Source of the DNA: an uncultured Pseudomonadota bacterium
GTDB taxonomy: Bacteria > Pseudomonadota > Gammaproteobacteria > Burkholderiales > SCOH01
Direction of reading: 5' to 3'
DNA: 11,729 nucleotides
Assembly: GCA_937863215.1 (NCBI GenBank)
Contig: CALMFQ010000603.1
Coordinates: 1-11,729, forward strand
The notes beneath the pieces are model-generated. The model ran no database searches, was not told the DNA's origin, and was given only the letters and a program-made list of their open reading frames with translations. How positions within the stretch are numbered: the first letter of the stretch is position 1; the number at the start of each line of letters is the position of its first letter. The translations under genes and the position numbers were made by a program. Shown in pieces: positions 1 through 6,829 of this stretch.

Positions 1-70
1 TGTAGGTCGGGCTTCAGTCCGGCGCAGCTGCTTGCGTTCGGCACCGCGTCGGACCGAAGTCCGGCCTACG
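1..70. repeat. Inverted pair of REP-like palindromes (BIME-type)
   Basis: Two related units of about 23 bases face each other at 1-23 and 48-70, separated by 24 bases. Each has a GTAG head (2-5 on plus; 66-69 read as CTAC, so GTAG on minus) followed by a small palindrome: CGGGC/GTCCG around TTCA at 8-21, and a perfect CGGAC/GTCCG around CGAA at 50-63. The arms differ at five positions, four of which would still pair as G-U in RNA. A GTAG head plus imperfect palindrome, in inverted pairs between genes, is the known architecture of REP elements mobilised by RAYT (REP-associated tyrosine) transposases. No transposase gene is in the window. The element may start left of base 1. Confidence 0.7.
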
Positions 71-108
71 CGCCCTCTTGCAGCCCGAGAGGCGAGAGGG
101 GGGCTGTT

Positions 109-708
109 TCAATGTGCCAGTTCGGCAATCCGTTGCTGTGCCGCTGCCTGAGCCTGATCGTGTTGTTCTGCGCCCATGTTCAAGCCTTCGGCGTAGACGA
201 ATTCAACGTCGTCGATGCCGATGAAGGCGAGAAAGTCGCGCAGATAGGTGGTTTGCGAATCTTTCGGCGTGCCTTGATACAAACCGCCGCGCGCCGCCAG
301 CACATACGCCTGCTTGCCTTTGACCAGACCTTCCGGGCCGTTGGCGGTGTAGCGGAAAGTGACGCCGGCGCGGGCGATGTGGTCGAAGTAGCTTTTCAGC
401 GTTGACGGAATGCCGAAGTTATACATCGGCACACCCAGCACCAGCACGTCGGCGGCCTGCAATTCGGCAATCAACTGATCCGAGCGTTGTACCAGCGCGG
501 CCTGCTCGGCTGTACGTTGGTCGGCCGGAGTGAAAAATGCGCCGATCAGTTCTTCGCTCAGATGCGGCAGCGGGTTGGCGCCAACGTCGCGTTTGACCAG
601 TTTATCCTGCGCGTGGGTCGTCAACCATTCACCGACAAACTGATCGGCGAGGGCGTTGGCGTTGCCGTTGCTGCGGGCGCTGCTGTTGATTTGCAGAATT
701 GTTTTCAT
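109..708 (-). CDS. azoR: FMN-dependent NADH-azoreductase
   Basis: Cytoplasmic flavodoxin-fold oxidoreductase that uses NADH and FMN to reduce quinones and azo compounds by two electrons; in other bacteria it protects against thiol-reactive quinones. Seen: an N-terminal beta strand and a serine-rich phosphate loop (N-S-S-A-R-S-N-G-N-A, about residues 9-18) for the FMN phosphate, the P-M-Y-N segment near residue 95 contacting the isoalloxazine ring, then A-R-A-G-V-T-F-R-Y and G-P-E-G-L-V-K-G-K, which closely match E. coli AzoR. The length of about 199 residues is normal. Two ATG codons are adjacent (711 and 708); the AGGAG at 716-720 is 7 bases from the one at 708 and only 4 from the one at 711, so 708 is preferred. 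It is divergent from a LysR-type regulator, a common arrangement for inducible azoreductase/quinone reductase genes, so regulation by that neighbour is likely but inferred. Confidence 0.93.
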   Translation of the reverse strand: MKTILQINSSARSNGNANALADQFVGEWLTTHAQDKLVKRDVGANPLPHLSEELIGAFFTPADQRTAEQAALVQRSDQLIAELQAADVLVLGVPMYNFGIPSTLKSYFDHIARAGVTFRYTANGPEGLVKGKQAYVLAARGGLYQGTPKDSQTTYLRDFLAFIGIDDVEFVYAEGLNMGAEQHDQAQAAAQQRIAELAH

Positions 709-769
709 CATTTGACTCCTTCAATTATTTGCTGGTGGTTGGGCGTTTGCCTGAGCCAAATAGTATGGC

Positions 770-817
770 TTTATAAATCGATTAAAAAGCGCAAAATATT
801 GACGCTTTCAATCGAAA
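770..817. promoter_or_regulatory. Divergent azoR/lysR control region with long imperfect dyad
   Basis: The 119-base space between azoR and the regulator gene is much more AT-rich than the genes. It contains an inverted repeat with a left arm at 778-791 (TCGATTAAAAAGCG) and a right arm at 803-815 that is its reverse complement except for one extra base and one A/G change; the centre is 11 bases of AT-rich DNA. The core AAAGCG-N11-CGCTTT at 786-808 is perfect. Next to it, TTTATAAA at 770-777 is itself palindromic and offers a TATAAA -10-like box on either strand. The site ends 12 bases before the regulator ATG, so a bound protein would probably affect both genes. It is read as a candidate LysR-type operator; no binding is shown. 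Confidence 0.5.
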
Positions 818-827
818 AAACTAATCA

Positions 828-1724
828 ATGGCGATTCCGAAAACTTCGCTGGAACAATGGGCGGTGCTGCAGGCGATTGTCGAGCACGGCAGTTTTGCCG
901 CTGCGGCCGAGGCGCTGCACCGTAGCCAGTCGGCGGTCAGCTACACCGTGGCCAAACTGCAGGAGCAACTGGGCGTGCCGCTGCTGCAGATCGACGGGCG
1001 CCGCGCGCAGCTCACCGAGATCGGCCGCGTGCTGCTGAAGCGTGCCGCCAATCTGCTGGCGGATGCGCAGCTGCTGGAGCAGCTGGCGCGCAGCATGGCC
1101 AGCGGCTGGGAGCCGGAAATCCGGCTGGTGGTGGATCAGGCGTTTCCGACCGCAATATTGCTGCAGGCGTTGCAGCGTTTTGCGCCGATCTGCCGCGACA
1201 CGCGGGTGCAGTTGAAAGAGGTGGTGTTGTCCGGTGCCGATGAGGCGCTGATCGGCGGCGAGGCGGATCTGGTGATCGGCGGCGAGGTGCCGGTCGGTTA
1301 TCTGGGCGATCCGCTATTGCAGGTGGAGTTTGTCGCCGTGGCGCACCCGCAGCATGCCTTGCACCGGCTGGGGCGGGAATTGAGCACCGACGATCTGGCG
1401 CGCGAGTTGCAGGTGGTGATCCGCGATTCCGGTACGCGTGCGCCGGTGGATCGGGGCTGGCTCGGGGCGGCCCAGCGCTGGACCGTGAGCAGCGCCGCAT
1501 CGTCGCTGGCGGTGGTATCCGCCGGTTTGGGGTTCGCCTGGCTGCCGTGCCACCTGATCCAGCCGCAGATCGATGCCGGGCTGCTCAAGCCTTTGCCGCT
1601 CAACAGCGGCCAGCGCCGCTCCGGCACCTTGTATCTGATGTTCGGCCAGCCGCAACTGGCGGGGCCGGCCACGCGGCAACTGGCGAGCGTGTTGCGTGAA
1701 GTCGCGGCGGGGCCGCATTCATGA
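828..1724 (+). CDS. LysR-family transcriptional regulator
   Basis: DNA-binding regulator of 298 residues, the usual LysR length. An N-terminal winged helix-turn-helix (about residues 9-68) contains the characteristic G-S-F-A-A-A-A-E-A-L-H-R-S-Q-S-A-V-S-Y recognition region followed by L-x-E-Q-L-G-V-P-L-L. A linker helix and a periplasmic-binding-protein-like effector domain (about 93-293) follow. The effector ligand cannot be read from sequence. The gene is divergent from azoR, so the simplest inference is that it senses a quinone, azo or other electrophilic compound, controls azoR and autoregulates through the dyad at 778-815. No good Shine-Dalgarno precedes the ATG at 828, but the family alignment fits this start. 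It ends 15 bases from the convergent GGDEF gene, with no recognisable terminator between them. Confidence 0.93.
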   Translation: MAIPKTSLEQWAVLQAIVEHGSFAAAAEALHRSQSAVSYTVAKLQEQLGVPLLQIDGRRAQLTEIGRVLLKRAANLLADAQLLEQLARSMASGWEPEIRLVVDQAFPTAILLQALQRFAPICRDTRVQLKEVVLSGADEALIGGEADLVIGGEVPVGYLGDPLLQVEFVAVAHPQHALHRLGRELSTDDLARELQVVIRDSGTRAPVDRGWLGAAQRWTVSSAASSLAVVSAGLGFAWLPCHLIQPQIDAGLLKPLPLNSGQRRSGTLYLMFGQPQLAGPATRQLASVLREVAAGPHS

Positions 1725-1739
1725 CAGAGCGGCCGAGGT

Positions 1740-2792
1740 TCAGAACAGATCGATCACGGTGACGGTTTCCTTCGCCGCGATCTTGCCATGCGCGATCAGG
1801 GTTTCGTAATTCCACAACTGATTGCGGCCATTGCCCTTGGCGTAATACAGCGCTTCGTCGGCTTCGCCGAGCACCCCGCTGGCGGACAGACTGGGGCGAA
1901 TGCGGGTGTAGCCGATGCTGACGGTCACCTTGCCAACCTGGGGAAACAATGCATTCTGCATGTCGCAGCGGAAGCGCTCGAAAACCTGCTGTGCCGATTC
2001 GGCATCAGTCGGGTTCAGCACGGTAACGAATTCCTCGCCGCCAAAGCGGTACAGCCGGTCACAGAAACGAAAGCTCTGTCGCAGCCTGCGTGCTGTCAGC
2101 AACAGCACCTCATCGCCATACAGATGGCCGAAACCGTCGTTGATGCGCTTGAAGTGGTCGATATCGATGATACCCAGCCAGCAGGTGCTGTCCGGGCGGG
2201 CCTGGCGGCGCAGATAGCCTGCGGAACCATTGTCCGGAGTGTTGTGCCACTGCAGTATCTGGGTGAAATAGCGGTCGAACGTCTTGCGGTTGTAGAGGCC
2301 GGTCAGCGTGTCGTGCTGTGCGTCGTTGACCAGATCCAGATGATTGCCGGCAAGGCGGATTGCCTGTTGCAGCATGGCCAGTTGTTCGGTTGCCAGCCGC
2401 TGCGGCAGATGCATTTCGATCAGGCCGGACAGCCCGTTTTTGCCCAGCAGCGGCAGCAACGCCCATTCGCCGCCGTGGCTGTCGTCGCGGCGCACGGTCT
2501 GGCGCTCGTCGATGGCAAATTCGTACCAGTCGGGCGAGTGGCCGGGGATGCGCAGCTGCTGGCTGTCCAGATCCTCCAGCCGCGGCTGGTGCCAGCCATG
2601 CGGATGGCTGCTGACCATCGGTGCCAGCTTGGCTTCGCCCATATGGTATACCAGCCGCCAGATATCCAGCTGGTCGGGTTGCAGCAACGCTTGCAGCAGC
2701 CGCGCCAGCAATATCTCCACCTCTTCCCGATCGGTTTCCTCGGTCAGCGTTGCCAGTTGTTGCAGCATGAAATAAACGGAAAACAGATCCAT
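1740..2792 (-). CDS. GGDEF-domain diguanylate cyclase
   Basis: Predicted cytoplasmic enzyme joining two GTP into cyclic di-GMP. Residues 1-155 form a GAF-like or otherwise unassigned sensor region with no membrane segment. The GGDEF domain begins at D-T-L-T-G-L-Y-N-R (161-169), continues through I-D-I-D-H-F-K-R-I-N-D (209-219, metal and substrate contacts), and carries an intact GGEEF active site at 251-255. An R-F-C-D motif at 242-245 sits exactly five residues before GGEEF, the position of the inhibitory c-di-GMP site (RxxD), so the enzyme should be active and product-inhibited. Between the first helix and the I-D-I-D strand the loop is longer than usual (about 184-202, rich in N, G and R). 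It lies 58 bases downstream of mutL on the same strand with no terminator seen, so co-transcription with mutL is possible. No clear Shine-Dalgarno precedes the ATG. Confidence 0.93.
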   Translation of the reverse strand: MDLFSVYFMLQQLATLTEETDREEVEILLARLLQALLQPDQLDIWRLVYHMGEAKLAPMVSSHPHGWHQPRLEDLDSQQLRIPGHSPDWYEFAIDERQTVRRDDSHGGEWALLPLLGKNGLSGLIEMHLPQRLATEQLAMLQQAIRLAGNHLDLVNDAQHDTLTGLYNRKTFDRYFTQILQWHNTPDNGSAGYLRRQARPDSTCWLGIIDIDHFKRINDGFGHLYGDEVLLLTARRLRQSFRFCDRLYRFGGEEFVTVLNPTDAESAQQVFERFRCDMQNALFPQVGKVTVSIGYTRIRPSLSASGVLGEADEALYYAKGNGRNQLWNYETLIAHGKIAAKETVTVIDLF

Positions 2793-2850
2793 GGGCCAAA
2801 CTCAAGTCGCATTTTTTTCAGCTTAGGCGTTACGCCGGCACACTGCAATT

Positions 2851-4653
2851 TTACTGGCCGCGCATGAATAGCTTGTCCAGATCGCCCATGCTCAGTTTGA
2901 ACCAGGTCGGCCGGCCGTGATTGCACTGGCCGGAACGTTCGGTGGCTTCCATGTCGCGCAGCAGCGCATTCATTTCCGGGACGGTCAGCTGCCGGTTGGC
3001 GCGCACCGAGCCGTGGCAGGCCATGGTGGCGAGGATTTCGTTGCGCCGCTCGGTCAGCGCGCGACTGCCGCCGACTTCGCGGATGTCGTGCAACACCGCA
3101 CGCGCCAGTTCGGCGCTGTCGGCATTCTGCAATAACACCGGTACTCCGCGCACCGCCAGATGGGTCGGCGAGATGGCGCTGATTTCGAAGCCCAGCTGTG
3201 CCAGCGGCTCCGGGTTTTCGTCGGCAGTGGCGATATCCAGCGCATCGGCGCGGAATGTCACCGGGATCAGTAGCGGCTGCATTGCCAGCGGCTGGCCATC
3301 GACCGCGCGTTTGAGCTTTTCGTACACCACCCGCTCGTGCGCCGCGTGCATGTCGACCACGATCAGTCCGTCGCGGTTTTGCGCCAGGATGTAGATGCCG
3401 TGCAATTGCGCCAGCGCGTAGCCGAGCGGCGGCGCTTCGGTCGCGTTGGCCGGCGCCAGCTGCGCTGGCCGGTAATCGACTGCGGCAACTGCGGTTGCCA
3501 GTTCCATCGCCGGCTGCGGCCGCGTTTCGCGCGCGCCGAACAGCGTTGCGTAGAAATTGGCCGCCGGCTCTTGCGCGCTCAACGGCATGCGGGTTTGTTC
3601 GAACCATTGCTGCTGTGCCGGGCGTGCCGGTTCCTGGCTCGCCATTGCGGCTGGCGTGCTGCCGGCAGAAGTCTGCGCCAGCGCCTTGTGCAGCGAATGG
3701 AACAGGAAGCGATGCACCGGCTGCGGTTCGCGGAACCGCACTTCGATCTTGGTCGGATGCACGTTGACATCCACCAGCTCCGGCGGTAGTTCCAGAAACA
3801 GCGCGAAACAGGCATGCCGATCGTGATGCAGCACGTCGCGATAGGCTTCGCGGATCGCGTGGCTGACCAGCTTGTCGCGCACGAAACGGCCGTTGACGTA
3901 GAAAAACTGCGCGTCGCGGCTACCCTTGGATACTGTCGGCGAACCGGCCACGCCCCACAGCCGCAGGCCGTTACTGCTTTCCTCGACCGGCAACGCGCTG
4001 TCGGCAAAGTCGTTGCCGAGCAGGGCTTTCACCCGCTGCGCCAGCGGCTGGCTCGGCAGCCGGTACTGGGCGCGGCCGTTGTGGATCAGCGTGAATGCGG
4101 TCTGCGGAAAGGCGAGGGCGATGCGCTTGAATACGTCTTCGCAATGGGCGTATTCGGTGGCGTCGGATTTGAGGAATTTGCGCCGCGCCGGGGTATTGAA
4201 ATACAGGTCGTGCACCTCGACCCGCGTACCGCCAGCCAGCGCTGCCGGCTGGATTTCGCCCGGCTGGCTGCTGTGGCTTTCCACCTGCCAGGCGTGGCTG
4301 TTTTCGGCTTGGCGGCTGGTGAGCGTCAGACGCGAAATCGACGCGATACTCGCCAGGCCTTCGCCACGGAAACCGAGGCTGGCCACCTGGTGCAAGTCTT
4401 CCAGGGTGGCAATCTTGCTGGTGGCGTGGCGCGTCAGTGCCAGCGGCAGGTCGGCCTGGTCCATGCCGCAACCGTTGTCGCTGACGCGGATCAGTTTGCT
4501 GCCGCCGTTCTGCAATTCGACCTGGATGTCGCTGGCACCGGCATCGAGACTGTTTTCCAGAATCTCTTTCAGTGCCGAAGCCGGACGTTCCACCACTTCG
4601 CCGGCGGCGATCTGGTTGATCAGGTGGTCGGATAGCAGGTGAATCGCGGGCAT
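2851..4653 (-). CDS. mutL: DNA mismatch repair protein MutL (endonuclease-type)
   Basis: Links mismatch recognition by MutS to strand excision. The N-terminal GHKL ATPase is complete: L-E-N-S-L-D-A-G with E33 and N34, D59-N-G, and G-F-R-G-E-G-L at 94-100. A variable Ala/Pro/Gln-rich linker spans about 325-405 and the dimerisation/endonuclease domain covers about 410-600. That domain has the metal-site motifs of nicking MutLs: D-M-H-A-A-H-E-R-V-V-Y-E at 434-445 (the DQHA(x)2E(x)4E motif with Met for Gln), A-C-H-G-S-V-R at 545-551 and C-N-H-G-R-P at 577-582. A beta-clamp binding motif Q-P-L-L-I-P lies at 459-464. E. coli MutL lacks the nuclease motifs and depends on MutH, so this organism probably does not use MutH-directed repair. 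The length of 600 is normal. It is divergent from the receiver gene, and an extended -10 promoter lies just upstream. Confidence 0.98.
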   Translation of the reverse strand: MPAIHLLSDHLINQIAAGEVVERPASALKEILENSLDAGASDIQVELQNGGSKLIRVSDNGCGMDQADLPLALTRHATSKIATLEDLHQVASLGFRGEGLASIASISRLTLTSRQAENSHAWQVESHSSQPGEIQPAALAGGTRVEVHDLYFNTPARRKFLKSDATEYAHCEDVFKRIALAFPQTAFTLIHNGRAQYRLPSQPLAQRVKALLGNDFADSALPVEESSNGLRLWGVAGSPTVSKGSRDAQFFYVNGRFVRDKLVSHAIREAYRDVLHHDRHACFALFLELPPELVDVNVHPTKIEVRFREPQPVHRFLFHSLHKALAQTSAGSTPAAMASQEPARPAQQQWFEQTRMPLSAQEPAANFYATLFGARETRPQPAMELATAVAAVDYRPAQLAPANATEAPPLGYALAQLHGIYILAQNRDGLIVVDMHAAHERVVYEKLKRAVDGQPLAMQPLLIPVTFRADALDIATADENPEPLAQLGFEISAISPTHLAVRGVPVLLQNADSAELARAVLHDIREVGGSRALTERRNEILATMACHGSVRANRQLTVPEMNALLRDMEATERSGQCNHGRPTWFKLSMGDLDKLFMRGQ

Positions 4654-4680
4654 CTATGCAACAAAAATGGCAAAAGCGCG

Positions 4681-4689
4681 ATTATAGCA
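4681..4689 (-). promoter_or_regulatory. Extended -10 promoter for mutL
   Basis: Read on the minus strand this is TG-C-TATAAT: a perfect -10 box preceded by the TGn extension, which can substitute for a good -35. No -35 box is found at 16-18 bases. Transcription would start near 4674, leaving a leader of about 20 bases before the mutL ATG at 4653. An 8-base inverted repeat (TGGCAAAA at 4668-4675 and TTTTGCCA at 4707-4714) flanks the box. Confidence 0.55.
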
Positions 4690-4740
4690 GCGGCAAAGCC
4701 CCTGATTTTTGCCAATAATTCAAATCAGACGCAATGCTGC

Positions 4741-4746
4741 AAGGGA
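4741..4746 (+). promoter_or_regulatory. Ribosome binding site deciding the receiver-gene start
   Basis: AAGGGA sits 9 bases before the ATG at 4756. It favours this start over an in-frame ATG at 4639, which would add 39 residues without domain character and overlap the mutL start codon. Confidence 0.6.
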
Positions 4747-4755
4747 TGCATCCAG

Positions 4756-5127
4756 ATGCAAGTGATCAAAGTGCTGGTGGTAGACGATGACCCGATTATC
4801 CGTTCGCTGGTAACGGGCATATTGCGCAATGCCAATTACGATGTAGTGGGCGAGTGTTCGAACGGCGAAACCTTGCTGCGCCAGTTGCCGGAGCTGAAGC
4901 CGAGGCTGGTGCTGCTCGACATCAACCTGCCGGATACCGACGGCATCAGCCTGATCGACATGATCCATTCGATCAGCGATCCGGTGGTGGTGATGATGAG
5001 TGGCGAAGCCACACTGGACCGGGTAAGAGGGGCATTGAGCAAGGGCGCCAAGGGGTTCGTGGTCAAGCCGTTCAACGCGGCACGCCTGCTGGCTGCGGTG
5101 ACTACCGCGCTGAAAGACGCAGCCTGA
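4756..5127 (+). CDS. Stand-alone response-regulator receiver domain protein
   Basis: A single CheY-like receiver domain of 123 residues with no output domain. All phosphotransfer residues are present: the acidic pair at D10-D11 (V-V-D-D-D-P), the phospho-acceptor D55 (L-L-D-I-N-L-P-D), S82 in the M-M-S-G switch segment, and K104 in V-K-P-F. It should therefore accept phosphate from a histidine kinase and act by protein-protein contact. No kinase gene is in the window, so it is an orphan here. It is the first gene of a plus-strand pair, 25 bases before the next gene. The pair is wedged between mutL and amiC, both on the opposite strand. CheY itself is an alternative identity, but there are no chemotaxis neighbours and nothing specific supports it. 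Confidence 0.9.
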   Translation: MQVIKVLVVDDDPIIRSLVTGILRNANYDVVGECSNGETLLRQLPELKPRLVLLDINLPDTDGISLIDMIHSISDPVVVMMSGEATLDRVRGALSKGAKGFVVKPFNAARLLAAVTTALKDAA

Positions 5128-5152
5128 TCGCCGTTTCTGCCGGGAAAGCGCC

Positions 5153-5497
5153 ATGAATACCGCAATCGTCATCAATCTCGATTATCCGCATCTGAATCAG
5201 GCGGCAGCGCAGCGCATCTGGGAGATGATCGAACAGGCGTTTCTGCAGGCCGGTTTCAGCCGCAACAACCGCCTGTTTCTCTCGCCGCTGCAACCCGAGG
5301 CTGCCAGTGCCCTGGTACGCGAACTGATGCAGAAACTGGAACTGCAGCTCGCGGCGCAGGGCTTGTCGCTGTATGGCGCGCTGGCGGATTTCTATGCCGT
5401 GGATTACCTGCATACCGAAAACCTGATGCTACCGTCGCCATCGTCAATCGATGTGCAGGAGCTGCCGGGCAATGGCAGCACCGGCAATCACAAATGA
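5153..5497 (+). CDS. Uncharacterised 114-residue protein, possibly of VapD/Cas2-like fold
   Basis: Not recognised. It has no signal peptide or membrane segment. Visible pattern: a hydrophobic strand ending in Asp (T-A-I-V-I-N-L-D, residues 3-10), a helix (about 17-33) closing with Q-A-G-F-S-R-N-N-R-L-F-L-S-P, a second amphipathic helix (about 48-66), then a G-A-L-A-D-F-Y-A-V-D-Y strand-like segment (75-85) and a disordered Ser/Gly/Asn tail from about 95. The order strand, helix ending in G-F, strand, helix, D-F-x-A-V-x-Y resembles the single ferredoxin-like domain of VapD/Cas2 proteins (compare the G-F and R-A-F-R-I-E segments of VapD), but this is a by-eye resemblance only. GGGAAAG at 5142-5148 serves as Shine-Dalgarno. 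It is probably co-transcribed with the receiver gene. Its TGA directly abuts the amiC stop codon. Confidence 0.7.
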   Translation: MNTAIVINLDYPHLNQAAAQRIWEMIEQAFLQAGFSRNNRLFLSPLQPEAASALVRELMQKLELQLAAQGLSLYGALADFYAVDYLHTENLMLPSPSSIDVQELPGNGSTGNHK

Positions 5498-6829
5498 TCA
5501 GGCCAGCTTGGTGCGCGCCAGCGGTGGATTTTTGGCGAAATAACGTTTGATGCCGTTGTGGATCGCTGAGGCCAGCTTGGCCTGATAGGCTTCGTCCACC
5601 AGCCGTTTTTCTTCTTCCGGATTGCTGATGAAAGCCGTCTCGACCAGGATCGACGGAATGTCCGGTGCCTTGAGCACGGCAAAGCCGGCCTGTTCGACAG
5701 CCGAATTGTGCAGCTTGTTGATGCCGCCCAGCTCCGACAGCACGGCCTTGCCGAGCTTCAGGCTATCGCTGATGGTGGCGGTCTGGGTCAGGTCGAGCAG
5801 CGTGTGCGCCAGGTACGGATCCTTGACATTGATCCTGACGCCACCGATCAGGTCGGCCTGGTTTTCCTTGTTCGCCAGCCATTTGGCCGCTGTGCTCGAT
5901 GCCCCCTTGTCCGACAACGCGAATACCGAGCTGCCGCGCGCATCCGGCTTGATGAATGCGTCGGCATGAATCGACACGAACAGGTCGGCGTTGGCCTTGC
6001 GTGCCTTGCTGACACGGCCGGCCAGCGGGATGAACACGTCTTCGTCGCGCGTCATCACCACCCGTACGTTCGGTTGTTTTTCCAGCACCTGCTTCAGCTT
6101 ACGCCCGACCGACAGCGTCACGTCTTTCTCGCGTGAGCCGTTGGCACCGATTGCGCCGGGGTCTTCGCCGCCGTGGCCGGGGTCGATGACGATAGTGATC
6201 AGGCGTTCGACGTCGAGCTTCTTGCGCGTGACTGCCGGCTCCTCCTCTTTCGGCTTGGCGGCCTTGGCTGCGGTATCGTCGCTATGCGCCAGCGTGTCGG
6301 ATTTCTTCAGGTCGGTGCCGTCGATGCTGGCCGACTGGTCGAGGTTGAACAGCGGTGCGCTGTTCGGCGAATACAAATCGATCACCAGCCGGTGCTTGTA
6401 ATCGCCTGCCGGTGGAATCGAGAATACCTGTGGCCTGGCTTCGGCTTTCAGGTCGAGCACCAGCCGCACCGTACCCGGCTTGTTGCGCCCGGCGCGCAGC
6501 TGGCTGATGAACGGATCGTCGGCATCGACTTTGCCGGCCAGGCTTTCCAACGCCTTGTTCAGCTCCACGCCTTCCAGATCGACCACCAGCCGGTCGGGGT
6601 TTTTCACCTGCAGCGTCTTGAAGGTCAGCGGTTCGCTCGATTCGAGCGTGACACGTGTGTAATCGGTCGATGGCCACACACGCACCGCAATCACCGTCGG
6701 CGCAGCAGCGGCGAAGCCGACCTTGCTCACGCTTAGCAGCAGCGATGCGGCTGCGGCTTTCAAAAGCTCGCGGCGGCCGCTATCCGGCTTCACGGTTGGA
6801 GGGGTTGGTTTGTCAGTGTGGTCAAACAT
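5498..6829 (-). CDS. amiC: N-acetylmuramoyl-L-alanine amidase, Tat-exported
   Basis: Periplasmic zinc amidase that removes peptides from septal peptidoglycan so daughter cells can separate. From the ATG at 6829 the protein has 443 residues. A twin-arginine signal (S-G-R-R-E-L-L-K at 17-24, then an Ala/Leu-rich stretch to about 42) implies folded export by Tat. An AMIN domain for septal targeting (about 45-155), a charged linker (about 165-205) and an Amidase_3 catalytic domain (about 210-432) follow. Expected zinc ligands and catalytic residues are H219 (D-P-G-H-G-G), E234 (S-R-E-K-D), H288 (V-S-I-H-A-D) and E397 (L-V-E-T-A-F). The insertion at about 300-380 corresponds to the self-inhibitory helix released by EnvC/NlpD-type activators. 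The start lies 40 bases inside the tsaE 3' end, so translation is probably coupled. An upstream ATG at 7000 is rejected because it precedes the signal peptide with Arg-rich sequence in the tsaE overlap. Confidence 0.95.
   Translation of the reverse strand: MFDHTDKPTPPTVKPDSGRRELLKAAAASLLLSVSKVGFAAAAPTVIAVRVWPSTDYTRVTLESSEPLTFKTLQVKNPDRLVVDLEGVELNKALESLAGKVDADDPFISQLRAGRNKPGTVRLVLDLKAEARPQVFSIPPAGDYKHRLVIDLYSPNSAPLFNLDQSASIDGTDLKKSDTLAHSDDTAAKAAKPKEEEPAVTRKKLDVERLITIVIDPGHGGEDPGAIGANGSREKDVTLSVGRKLKQVLEKQPNVRVVMTRDEDVFIPLAGRVSKARKANADLFVSIHADAFIKPDARGSSVFALSDKGASSTAAKWLANKENQADLIGGVRINVKDPYLAHTLLDLTQTATISDSLKLGKAVLSELGGINKLHNSAVEQAGFAVLKAPDIPSILVETAFISNPEEEKRLVDEAYQAKLASAIHNGIKRYFAKNPPLARTKLA

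Noticed and set aside
73..106. Hairpins CAGCCC/GGGCTG and CCCTCT/AGAGGG after azoR, considered as its terminator
   Set aside because: The two stems are mutually exclusive and neither is followed by a T run in the direction of azoR transcription.
799..827. TTGACG as -35 box of the LysR gene
   Set aside because: The -10 position at 17 bases reads TAATCA and would place the start of transcription inside the coding region.
2825..2850. GGCG-TAA-CGCC hairpin between mutL and the diguanylate cyclase gene as a terminator
   Set aside because: Only four base pairs, and on the minus strand it is followed by A residues, not T.
1788..2867. Long plus-strand open frame opposite the diguanylate cyclase gene
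   Set aside because: It is antisense to a gene with intact GGDEF motifs and shows no domain character of its own; long antisense frames are expected from GC-rich codon use.
3814..4635. Plus-strand open frame of 273 codons opposite mutL
   Set aside because: Antisense shadow of the conserved MutL ATPase region; composition is typical of a complement frame.
4639..4755. N-terminal extension of the receiver protein from an ATG at 4639
   Set aside because: It overlaps the mutL start, covers the mutL promoter, and adds non-domain sequence; the AAGGGA-supported ATG at 4756 fits the receiver family.
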